Assembly (NCBI RefSeq): GCF_036181745.1
Contig: NZ_CP108080.1
Coordinates: 3,749,501 to 3,813,500, forward strand
Direction: 5' to 3'
From: Streptomyces sp. NBC_00259
Lineage (GTDB): Bacteria > Actinomycetota > Actinomycetes > Streptomycetales > Streptomycetaceae
DNA length: 64,000 nt
Shown here: one piece after another, positions 51,865 to 59,468 of the stretch
How the letters are laid out: every line of letters starts with the position of its first letter
Numbering within the stretch: the stretch's first letter is position 1
The notes under the pieces: model-generated
Seen by the model: only the letters and a program-made list of their open reading frames with translations
Told to the model about the DNA's origin: nothing
The model's database searches: none
Made by a program: the position numbers and the translations under genes

Positions 51865-52791
51865 ATGTCCGCAGAACAGGGCAGCTCGAAGGTGCTCACG
51901 CTCACGCAGAGCGCTCCCTCGCCCGACGCGCCCCCGGCGCCCGAGCCGATGTCCGCGCCGGAGCCGGCGCCCGCCGCCATGGACGCACCCGTGGCCATGG
52001 ACGCACCCATGCCGGTGGACGCGCCGGGAGCCATCGACACCCGCACGCTCTCGCGCTCGCTCTTCCTGCGACTGGCCGCCCTCGACGAGGACAGCCCGGA
52101 GCGTACGTATGTACGCGACACCCTGATCGAGCTCAACCTGCCGCTGGTGCGGTACGCGGCGGCCCGCTTCCGCAGCCGCAACGAGCCGATGGAGGACATC
52201 GTCCAGGTCGGCACGATCGGCCTCATCAAGGCGATCGACCGCTTCGACTGCGAACGCGGCGTGGAGTTCCCGACGTTCGCCATGCCGACCGTCGTCGGCG
52301 AGATCAAGCGCTTCTTCCGTGACACGAGCTGGTCGGTGCGGGTGCCGCGCCGGCTGCAGGAGCTGCGCCTCGCGCTGACGAAGGCGAGCGACGAGCTGGC
52401 CCAGAAGCTGGACCGCTCGCCGACGGTGCCCGAACTCGCGGCGGTGCTGGGCGTGTCGGAGGAGGACGTGGTCGACGGCCTCGCCGTCGGCAACGCGTAC
52501 ACCGCGTCCTCGCTGGACTCGCCCTCCCCCGAGGACGACGGCGGCGAGGGTTCGCTCGCGGACCGCCTCGGATACGAGGACAGCGCGCTGGAGGGCGTCG
52601 AGTACCGCGAGTCCCTCAAGCCGCTCCTGGCCAAGCTCCCGCCGCGCGAGCGCCAGATCATCATGCTGCGGTTCTTCGCGAACATGACGCAGTCGCAGAT
52701 CGGCGAGGAGGTCGGCATCTCCCAGATGCACGTCTCCCGCCTGCTGACGCGCACGCTGGCGCAGCTGCGCGAGGGCCTCATCGCGGACTGA
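51865..52791 (+). CDS. sigN: RNA polymerase sigma factor SigN
   Basis: A 308-residue sigma factor of the same family, with an Ala/Pro/Met-rich N-terminal extension (about 20-70) absent from its neighbour. Sigma2 is nearly the same (YAAARFRSRNEPMEDIVQVGTIGLIKAIDRFDCERGVEFPTFAMPTVVGEIKRFFRD); sigma4 is LPPREREQIIMLRFFANMTQSQIGEEVGISQMHVSRLL in outline. MSAEQGSSKVLTLTQ at the N-terminus agrees with Streptomyces SigN. S. coelicolor SigN has a role in aerial mycelium subapical growth. The sigF-sigN order and proximity match S. coelicolor SCO4035-SCO4034. Confidence 0.86.
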   Translation: MSAEQGSSKVLTLTQSAPSPDAPPAPEPMSAPEPAPAAMDAPVAMDAPMPVDAPGAIDTRTLSRSLFLRLAALDEDSPERTYVRDTLIELNLPLVRYAAARFRSRNEPMEDIVQVGTIGLIKAIDRFDCERGVEFPTFAMPTVVGEIKRFFRDTSWSVRVPRRLQELRLALTKASDELAQKLDRSPTVPELAAVLGVSEEDVVDGLAVGNAYTASSLDSPSPEDDGGEGSLADRLGYEDSALEGVEYRESLKPLLAKLPPRERQIIMLRFFANMTQSQIGEEVGISQMHVSRLLTRTLAQLREGLIAD

Positions 52792-52903
52792 GCGACCGCG
52801 ACTTGCGGTGGGGGCCCACGGCCCCCACTCCCCACCGACGGGGTGCCTGACACGTCGTCGGCGGGGGGTTCCTCATTGACGAAGCGTCAGGGACACTGGC
52901 GCG

Positions 52904-53671
52904 ATGCGACGTCGACGGGTCGGGTACGGGCTTGCGGGGGTCGCGCTCTGCCTCGGCGGGGTGCTCGCCGCCAGCGGTGGCGACGGCCAGGGTGACGGAT
53001 ACGCCGCGGTCGGTGCGGCGGGCGGTGAGGGCCGACCCGAAGGGGTCGTGCCACCGTCCGGGAAGGTCGTGCTCGTACCGCTCGACGGGGCGGCAACCGG
53101 CACTGGCACCGGCGCGACGACGGGACCGAGCGCGAGCACGGACGCGGGCTCGAACGCGGGTGGTGGCGCGGGTACGGATACGAGCACGGGCGCTGGAGCG
53201 GGTGCGGGGACGCCGGCCGCACCGGGTACGCCGGGTGCTTCCCCAGCGCCGCCGGGGACACCAGGGACGCCAGGAACTCAGACCCCCGTACCGCCGACGC
53301 CGGGCGGGAGCGAGCCCGCACCGCCGGCCCCGGCCCCGCCGACGGCCACGCCGCCGCCAGGACCGGCCGTCTTGGTGGTCGCGGAGGTGCGGCGCGCGCC
53401 CGCGGACAAGCGGTGGTGCGAGAACGTCACCGTGGAGTTCCGCAACACCGGTGGCTCATCGGTGCGTTCCGGCACCGTCGCCTTCGGCACGCACATCATC
53501 GGCGCGCTCGGGATCGACTGGGCGACGATCGACTCCGCCCAGCCGCTGCCCGTGCCCATCGCCGCCGGAGCGGCGAGGACGACGACGTACACGGTGTGCG
53601 TGGACTCCTGGCGCGTGCCCCTGGGCATGCGCATCGAGACCCAGGACGTCCGCGCGGAGCATCCGTCCTAG
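52904..53671 (+). CDS. Secreted protein with C-terminal beta domain
   Basis: A 255-residue protein with an N-terminal arginine-rich signal (MRRRRVGYGLAGVALCLGGVLAASG), a long Thr/Gly/Ala then Pro-rich linker (about 60-150) and a beta-rich C-terminal part (VLVVAEVRRAPADKRWCENVTVEFRNTGGSSVRSGTVAFGTHII read as several strands, with two Cys that may pair). The FRNTGGSSVRSG segment resembles CARDB/Ig-like adhesion folds. Function unknown. Confidence 0.82.
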   Translation: MRRRRVGYGLAGVALCLGGVLAASGGDGQGDGYAAVGAAGGEGRPEGVVPPSGKVVLVPLDGAATGTGTGATTGPSASTDAGSNAGGGAGTDTSTGAGAGAGTPAAPGTPGASPAPPGTPGTPGTQTPVPPTPGGSEPAPPAPAPPTATPPPGPAVLVVAEVRRAPADKRWCENVTVEFRNTGGSSVRSGTVAFGTHIIGALGIDWATIDSAQPLPVPIAAGAARTTTYTVCVDSWRVPLGMRIETQDVRAEHPS

Positions 53672-53706
53672 GGGTTCGTCCTACGGCCTGTCCTGAGGAC
53701 GCGGCC

Positions 53707-53925
53707 TCAGCCGAGCGCGAGCCAGACGACCGCGCCGACGATCGCGAGGGCCGCCACGACTCCGACGATCAGGCCGACCCGCGGCCCGGACTGCGCGGGC
53801 GCCGAAGCAGCGCGGCTTCCTTGCTGCGGACCACCCTCGTCGACGAAGGCGCGGAACATCTGCGTACTGCCCGCGGGGTCGTAGTTGCCCTCGGGACCCT
53901 GGGGGGCTTGGGGGTTGTGTGCCAT
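53707..53925 (-). CDS. Small membrane protein
   Basis: A 72-residue protein with a polar N-terminus (MAHNPQAPQGPEGNYDPAGSTQMFRAFVDEGGPQQ) and one C-terminal helix (VGLIVGVVAALAIVGAVVWLAL). Tail-anchored topology is likely. Preserved between the sigN-following gene and the MarR gene in Streptomyces. No function known. Confidence 0.78.
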   Translation of the reverse strand: MAHNPQAPQGPEGNYDPAGSTQMFRAFVDEGGPQQGSRAASAPAQSGPRVGLIVGVVAALAIVGAVVWLALG

Positions 53926-54125
53926 GGAGCAGGACCTTAGCGAACCCGGGTGACCCGCCCAACCCCCGGTCCGATGCCATCGCGACATGCCCGCAACATA
54001 TCCGCACCATGCCTCGCATATGCAAATCCTTTTGCCTTCCTTTACCCCCCATGGCCCCTTTTAGTTTGCCTGCAGCAACCAACCGCTTCTATGGTTGCCC
54101 TAAGCAACAAGATGGGGGTGCGTCC

Positions 54126-54575
54126 ATGGCCGAGCGAAGCCAGTACGAGGAGCTGGCCCGGCAGATCAGCACGATGGGCGCGGTGAAACGGGGCCTCTCA
54201 CGCCTGCTCCCCGCCGAGTGCCCGTCCGGATCAGCGGCCGTGCTCTCCCTCCTCCACAGGTACGGAGAGATGCGGATGAGCAGGCTCGCCGAGCTCCTCG
54301 CCGTCGACATGTCGGTCACCAGCCGACATGTGGCGCACGTCGCCGACCGCGGCTGGATCGAACGGTCACCCGACCCGGACGACCGTCGCTCCCGCATCCT
54401 GCGCCTCACCCCCTCGGGTGAGGCGCAGGTCGACGAGCTCGGCCGGCGCACCGCCGACATGTTCGCCCACCACCTCAAGGACTGGACCGACGACGACGTC
54501 GGACAGCTGAACGCGCTGCTGGCCCGCCTCCGCGACTCCGTCGGAGACTGCCGGATCGCCCGCACCTACCCGTAA
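54126..54575 (+). CDS. MarR-family transcriptional regulator
   Basis: A 149-residue winged-helix repressor: AAVLSLLHRYGEMRMSRLAELLAVDMSVTSRHVAHVADRGWIERSPDPDDRRSRILRLTPSGEA holds the HTH and DDRR wing. ATG 54126. It is followed after 15 bp by a drug-exporter gene, so it most likely represses that transporter and responds to its substrates. An inverted motif GGTTGC...GCAACC at 54076-54106 precedes it (AACCAACCGC/GGTTGCCC) and is a candidate operator. Confidence 0.9.
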   Translation: MAERSQYEELARQISTMGAVKRGLSRLLPAECPSGSAAVLSLLHRYGEMRMSRLAELLAVDMSVTSRHVAHVADRGWIERSPDPDDRRSRILRLTPSGEAQVDELGRRTADMFAHHLKDWTDDDVGQLNALLARLRDSVGDCRIARTYP

Positions 54576-54590
54576 AAGACAAGGAAGTAC

Positions 54591-57101
54591 ATGGCTACGA
54601 CCACACCGACCGGTGTGCGGGGCGGCCACGCCAAGCATGGGGGGACCACAGCCTCCGAAAGCGGCGCGCCGATGACGCACCGGCAGATCATGGAGGCGCT
54701 GTCCGGGCTGCTGCTCGGCATGTTCGTCGCCATCCTGTCCTCGACGATCGTCTCCAACGCCCTGCCGGAGATCATCACCGACCTCGACGGCGGCCAGTCC
54801 GCCTACACCTGGGTGGTCACGGCCGCCCTGCTGTCGATGACCGCGACCACCCCGCTGTGGGGCAAGCTCGCCGACCTCTTCAGCAAGAAGCTGCTCGTCC
54901 AGATAGCCCTGGTCATCTATGTGGCGGGCTCCGTGGTCGCCGGACTGTCCCAGAACACCGGCATGCTCATCGCCTGCCGTGTCGTCCAGGGCATCGGCGT
55001 CGGCGGTCTCACCGCCCTCGCGCAGGTCATCATGGCCGCGATGATCGCGCCGCGGGAGCGCGGCCGGTACAGCGGCTATCTCGGTGCGACGTTCGCCGTC
55101 GCAACGGTCGGCGGTCCCCTGCTCGGCGGTGTCATCACCGACACCGAGTGGCTCGGCTGGCGCTGGTGCTTCTACGTCGGCGTGCCCTTCGCCCTCATCG
55201 CGCTGCTCGTGCTGCAGAAGACGCTGAAGCTCCCGGTCGTGAAGCGGCAGGTCAGGATCGACTGGGCGGGCGCCCTCTTCATCAGCGCCGCCGTCTCGCT
55301 GCTGCTGCTCTGGGTGACCTTCGCCGGCGACAAGTACGCCTGGCTGTCCTGGCAGACGTACGCCATGACGGGTGGCGCCGTCGCCCTGGGCGTGATCTTC
55401 CTGATCATCGAGGCCAAGGCGAGCGAACCGATCATCCCGCTGCGGCTGTTCCGCAACCGCACCATCACTCTCGCCTCGCTGGCCTCGCTCTTCGTGGGCG
55501 TCGCGATGTTCGCCGGCACGGTCTTCTTCAGCCAGTACTTCCAGCTGGCCCGGGGCGAGTCGCCGACGATGTCCGGCGTCATGACCATCCCGATGATCGG
55601 TGGCCTCTTCGTCTCCTCGACGGTCAGCGGCATGGTCATCACCAAGACCGGCAAGTGGAAGGCCTGGCTGGTCAGCGGTGGCGTCCTGGTCACCGGCGGC
55701 CTCGGTCTGCTGGGCATGATCCGCTACGACACCGAGTACTGGCGCATCGCCGTCTTCATGGCCGTCATGGGTCTCGGCCTCGGCATGATGATGCAGAACC
55801 TCGTGCTGTGCACCCAGAACCAGGTGGCCCCGAAGGACCTGGGCTCCGCCTCGTCGATCGTGACCTTCTTCCGGTCGCTGGGCGGTGCGATCGGCGTCTC
55901 GGCGCTCGGCGCCGTGCTCGGCAACCGCGTCACCCACTACGTCCAGGACGGGCTCGCCGAACTCGGACCGCGGGGCGCGGCGATGGGCCACGGCGGTACG
56001 GGCGGTGGCGGCATCCCCGACCTGGACGCGCTGCCCGCGCCGGTCCGCACGGTCATCGAGAGCGCGTACGGACACGGTGTCGCCGATGTGTTCCTCTACT
56101 CCGCGCCGTTCGCGCTGCTGGCCTTCCTGGTGACGCTGTTCATCAAGGAGGTGGCGCTGAAGAGCGCGTCGTCGGCGGCTCCGGATGCCGCCTCCGCCGA
56201 GGGCCGCGAGTCCGCGGACACCAGGTCCGTGGACGCCGGGTCGGAGGAATCCAGGGCAGAGGAATTCGCCGGGGAAGCCGGGTCCGGGGAAACCGGGTCC
56301 GGGGAAACCGGGTCCGGGGAAACCGGTGCCACCAGCGGCACCGCCGTACGCGGTGTGGTCCACAGCTCCGAGGGCACGCCTGTCGGACGGGCCGCCGTCA
56401 CGCTGATCTCGCCGGCCGGGCGCCAGCTGGGCCGTGCCGTGGCCCAGCCGGACGGCTCGTACACCCTGGACGCGCCGGGCGCGGGTTCGTACGTACTGAT
56501 CGCCTCCGCCGACGGCTTCCAGCCGCAGGCGTGCACGGTCGTCGTCGGCGACGAGCCGGTGGCGTACGACATCCTCCTCGCCGGGACGAGCGGGCTGACC
56601 GGCTCCGTGGTCGCGGCCGACGGCGGCGCCCCGGTCGACGGCGCGATGGTCATCGTCACCGATGTCCGCGGCGACGTGCTGGCGGCCGGGAAGTCCGGGC
56701 CCGACGGCGGCTTCGCCTTCACCGAGCTGGTGCCGGGCGCCGTGACCGTCGCGGTGAACGCGACCGGATTCCGCCCGCTGGCCCTTCCCGTGGAGATCGG
56801 CGGCCAGGGCGCGACCCGGATCGAGGCCGCCCTGCAGGCCGGGGCCGTGGTCCAGGGCACCGTACGCGCCGGTGCCGCACGGCGGCCACTGATCGACGCG
56901 CGGGTGACCCTGATCGACGCGGCGGGCAACGTGGTCGCCACCGCGACGACCGGCGAGGACGGCGCGTACGCCTTCGCCGATCTGAACGCGGGCGACTACA
57001 CGGTCATCGCGACCGGCTATCCGCCGGTGGCCGGCACGCTCTCGGTGGCCGGTCGCGGAGTGGACGGCCACGACATCGAACTCGCCCACGCGGGCGAGTG
57101 A
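54591..57101 (+). CDS. DHA2-type MFS exporter with C-terminal carboxypeptidase-regulatory-like repeats
   Basis: An 836-residue protein. Residues about 1-510 are a 14-helix MFS drug:H+ antiporter, with motif A LWGKLADLFSKK and motif C region GPLLGGVITDTEWLGWRWCFYVGVPF. A Ser/Glu/Gly-rich linker (about 520-580) includes GSGETGSGETGSGET encoded by a 15-bp tandem repeat. Residues about 580-836 are three successive domains of about 80 residues with the carboxypeptidase-regulatory pattern (VRGVVHSSEGTPVGRAAVTL, LTGSVVAADGGAPVDGAMVIV, VQGTVRAGAARRPLIDARVTL). Such a tail is unusual for an exporter. It is second in the MarR operon. Confidence 0.93.
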   Translation: MATTTPTGVRGGHAKHGGTTASESGAPMTHRQIMEALSGLLLGMFVAILSSTIVSNALPEIITDLDGGQSAYTWVVTAALLSMTATTPLWGKLADLFSKKLLVQIALVIYVAGSVVAGLSQNTGMLIACRVVQGIGVGGLTALAQVIMAAMIAPRERGRYSGYLGATFAVATVGGPLLGGVITDTEWLGWRWCFYVGVPFALIALLVLQKTLKLPVVKRQVRIDWAGALFISAAVSLLLLWVTFAGDKYAWLSWQTYAMTGGAVALGVIFLIIEAKASEPIIPLRLFRNRTITLASLASLFVGVAMFAGTVFFSQYFQLARGESPTMSGVMTIPMIGGLFVSSTVSGMVITKTGKWKAWLVSGGVLVTGGLGLLGMIRYDTEYWRIAVFMAVMGLGLGMMMQNLVLCTQNQVAPKDLGSASSIVTFFRSLGGAIGVSALGAVLGNRVTHYVQDGLAELGPRGAAMGHGGTGGGGIPDLDALPAPVRTVIESAYGHGVADVFLYSAPFALLAFLVTLFIKEVALKSASSAAPDAASAEGRESADTRSVDAGSEESRAEEFAGEAGSGETGSGETGSGETGATSGTAVRGVVHSSEGTPVGRAAVTLISPAGRQLGRAVAQPDGSYTLDAPGAGSYVLIASADGFQPQACTVVVGDEPVAYDILLAGTSGLTGSVVAADGGAPVDGAMVIVTDVRGDVLAAGKSGPDGGFAFTELVPGAVTVAVNATGFRPLALPVEIGGQGATRIEAALQAGAVVQGTVRAGAARRPLIDARVTLIDAAGNVVATATTGEDGAYAFADLNAGDYTVIATGYPPVAGTLSVAGRGVDGHDIELAHAGE
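56275..56325 (+). repeat. 15-bp tandem repeat in exporter linker
   Basis: Three near-identical copies of CCGGGTCCGGGGAAA encode Gly-Ser-Gly-Glu-Thr units between the transporter and its C-terminal domains. In-frame and coding. Confidence 0.8.
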
Positions 57102-57211
57102 TTCGACCCCCGGGCGGCGTTCTCGAGCGGAGGCGCCGCCCGGGGCCGGGGCGGCAGGCAGGGGACGGCCTGCCGCCCCGGCGACTTTCCGGCAAGGAGA
57201 CGTGAAACGGG

Positions 57212-58027
57212 ATGGGACTGCACGCACAGGTACGGACACGGGACGGCTGGGCGGTCCGGCACGCGGTGGTGACCGTGACGGACATGGCCGGTACGCAGGT
57301 GCTGCGGACCGAGGCCGACGCCCACGGGGCCGTACGCGCGGACACGACGCTGGCGCCCGGCCCGCACACCGTGATCGTCACGGCGCTCGGCTACGCCCCG
57401 CAGGCCTCGACCGCGCTGGTCACGGCGAGCGGCCGGGCCGAGGTCGGCACGGTGACGCTGACCCGGCAGGGCGGGACCGACCTTCCCCCGCCGGGCGACT
57501 GGTCGCTGGACCCCGCGCACTCCTCGGTGGGCGCGGTCGCCCGGCATCTGGGGATCTCCAGCGTGCACGGGCGGTTCACGGAGTTCGGCGGCCGGATCGC
57601 GATCGCCGAGGACGTCTCCCGCTCCCGGGTGGACGCGGTGATCGGCGCGGCGTCGATCGACACGGGCAACGGGACGCGGGACACACACCTCAGGTCCCCG
57701 GACTTCCTCGACGTGGAACGCTTCCCGGAGATCACCTATCGCAGCCACGGGCTGTCGGCGGCCCCCGGCCAGGACCGCTGGACCGTGCACGGGCTGCTGT
57801 CGCTGCACGGCGTCGAGCGCGAGGTGGACCTGTCGCTGTCGTACCTCGGCACCGGCCCTGACCCGTGGGGCGGACTCCGGGCGGCCTTCCACGCCACCGC
57901 CGAGCTGCGCCGCGAGGACTTCGCGATGACGTACAACCAGGTCGTACAGGCGGGGATCTCGGCCATCGGGACGACACTGAAGGTGGAGCTCGACATCCAG
58001 GCGGTCAGGAGCGAGACCCTGCCCTAG
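57212..58027 (+). CDS. YceI family protein with N-terminal carboxypeptidase-regulatory-like domain
   Basis: A 271-residue protein. Residues about 1-88 repeat the same domain found at the end of the upstream exporter (WAVRHAVVTVTDMAGTQVLRTEADAHGAVRAD). Residues about 95-265 are a YceI-type lipocalin-like barrel, with WSLDPAHSSVGAVARHLGISSVHGRF, the HLRSPDFLDVERFPEITY motif and DFAMTYNQVVQAGISAIG. YceI proteins bind isoprenoid quinones or lipids. No signal peptide is visible, so it may be cytoplasmic. It lies 110 bp downstream of the exporter. Confidence 0.9.
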   Translation: MGLHAQVRTRDGWAVRHAVVTVTDMAGTQVLRTEADAHGAVRADTTLAPGPHTVIVTALGYAPQASTALVTASGRAEVGTVTLTRQGGTDLPPPGDWSLDPAHSSVGAVARHLGISSVHGRFTEFGGRIAIAEDVSRSRVDAVIGAASIDTGNGTRDTHLRSPDFLDVERFPEITYRSHGLSAAPGQDRWTVHGLLSLHGVEREVDLSLSYLGTGPDPWGGLRAAFHATAELRREDFAMTYNQVVQAGISAIGTTLKVELDIQAVRSETLP

Positions 58028-58036
58028 GGTGCGGGT

Positions 58037-58507
58037 ATGGCTGCCGACATCGCGAGCAACACCCGTGTGGACCTGGACCAGTTGCTGGAGTTCGTACGCC
58101 CCCGTCACCGCGCCGTCCTGCTGACCCGCCGCGCCGACGGGACCCCGCAGGGCTCCCCGCTGACCTGCGGCGTCGACGACTCGGGCCGGATCGTCGTCTC
58201 GACCTACCCCGAGCGCGCGAAGACGCGGAACGCCAAGCGGGACGAACGGGTCGCCCTCATCGTGCTGAGCGACGACTGGAACGGGCCGTGGGTGCAGATC
58301 GACGGTACGGCGGAGGTCATCGACGCGCCGGAGTCGGTGGAGCCGCTCGTGGAGTACTACCGCAACATCGCGGGTGAGCATCCGGACTGGGACGAGTACC
58401 GCCAGGCGATGATCAAGCAGGGCAAGTCCATCATCCGCGTCACTCCGGTGCGGTGGGGGCCGGTGGCGACGGGCGGCTTCCCGGCACGGTCGGCTCCGCA
58501 GGCGTGA
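58037..58507 (+). CDS. PPOX-class F420-dependent oxidoreductase
   Basis: A 156-residue split-beta-barrel protein of the pyridoxamine-5'-phosphate-oxidase-like superfamily with VRPRHRAVLLTRRADGTPQGSPLTCGVDDSGRIVVSTYPERAKTRNAKRDERVALIVL, typical of the F420-dependent branch (TxRxKxxNxRRDPRV pattern), then WVQIDGTAEV. The gene starts 9 bp after the YceI gene and is presumably co-transcribed. Confidence 0.88.
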   Translation: MAADIASNTRVDLDQLLEFVRPRHRAVLLTRRADGTPQGSPLTCGVDDSGRIVVSTYPERAKTRNAKRDERVALIVLSDDWNGPWVQIDGTAEVIDAPESVEPLVEYYRNIAGEHPDWDEYRQAMIKQGKSIIRVTPVRWGPVATGGFPARSAPQA

Positions 58508-58600
58508 GACCTCGGGAGGCGTGGGGCCTCCGTGGCACTCCGGAGGCGCGTGAGACCTCCGGAGGCGAGTGAGGGCTCCGGGCCTTTCCCCTGAACGCCC

Positions 58601-59368
58601 CTACGCCCTCGACACCATCGTTTCGATGCCCGCGATCACCAGCTCCAACGCGTACTCGAAGTCCCGGTCGAGCATCTCCTCGACCGTGCCCCCGCCCCGC
58701 GCCTCGATGACCTTCTCCGCGTCCTCGAGCATGTCCGAGAGCTCCGGCATGCTCCGGGTCGCGCCCATGGCCTCCGCGTAGAACGCGTCCAGCGTCATCC
58801 CGGCGTCGGCGCAGCGCCTCTTGACGTGGCCCTCGACGGTGCCGAGGCCGTACACGAACTGGAAGACCGCGGCCATCCCGGCCGCCTGCCGGTTCAGCGG
58901 CAGTCCCGTCTCGCCGATGAGCCGCTGCACGGTCCGTACGAAGGCCAGCGCGTTCGGGCCGATGTTCAGATACGTGCCGATCAGCGCGGAGACCCAGGGG
59001 TGGGCGACCAGCAACTTGCGGTACTCGACGGCGAGTTCGCGGATCTGCTCGCGCCAGTCCGCGCCCTCCCGCGCCGGGTCGGGCAGCCGGATCTCGCCGT
59101 GGACGGAGTCGAGGCCCAGCTCCAGCAGGTCGTCCTTGGTGTCGACGTACCAGTAGACGGACATCGCCGTGACACCCATCTCCGCGGCGAGCCGGCGCAT
59201 CGAGAACTTCGCCAGGCCCTCCGCGTCGAGCAGCCGTACCGTCACCGCGACGATCCTGTCCCGGTCGAGCCCCGAGGGCTGCTCGGCCTTGCGACCGCGG
59301 GCGGCCCTGCCCTCCAGCCAGACGCTCGCCACCGCCGGTCGCTTCGCGCGGTCGGCTGCCGACACCAT
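58601..59368 (-). CDS. TetR-family transcriptional regulator
   Basis: A 255-residue regulator with an N-terminal HTH (RIVAVTVRLLDAEGLAKFSMRRLAAEMGVTAMSVYWYVDTKDDLLELGLD) preceded by a 35-residue basic extension, and a TetR_C_1-like ligand-binding domain (WREQIRELAVEYRKLLVAHPWVSALIGTYLNIGPNAL). No adjacent target is obvious; the gene is divergent from no transporter and ends near the GT39 gene's downstream side. GC-rich as normal. Confidence 0.9.
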   Translation of the reverse strand: MVSAADRAKRPAVASVWLEGRAARGRKAEQPSGLDRDRIVAVTVRLLDAEGLAKFSMRRLAAEMGVTAMSVYWYVDTKDDLLELGLDSVHGEIRLPDPAREGADWREQIRELAVEYRKLLVAHPWVSALIGTYLNIGPNALAFVRTVQRLIGETGLPLNRQAAGMAAVFQFVYGLGTVEGHVKRRCADAGMTLDAFYAEAMGATRSMPELSDMLEDAEKVIEARGGGTVEEMLDRDFEYALELVIAGIETMVSRA

Positions 59369-59468
59369 GGCGTACCCTCCTCGTTCTGCCGGGCGGTCCG
59401 CCCGGTTCAGATGCTATGCCGCCGAGCCGGCACCGCGGATGGCCGCCGTTGCCTCGTGCGCTGTATGG

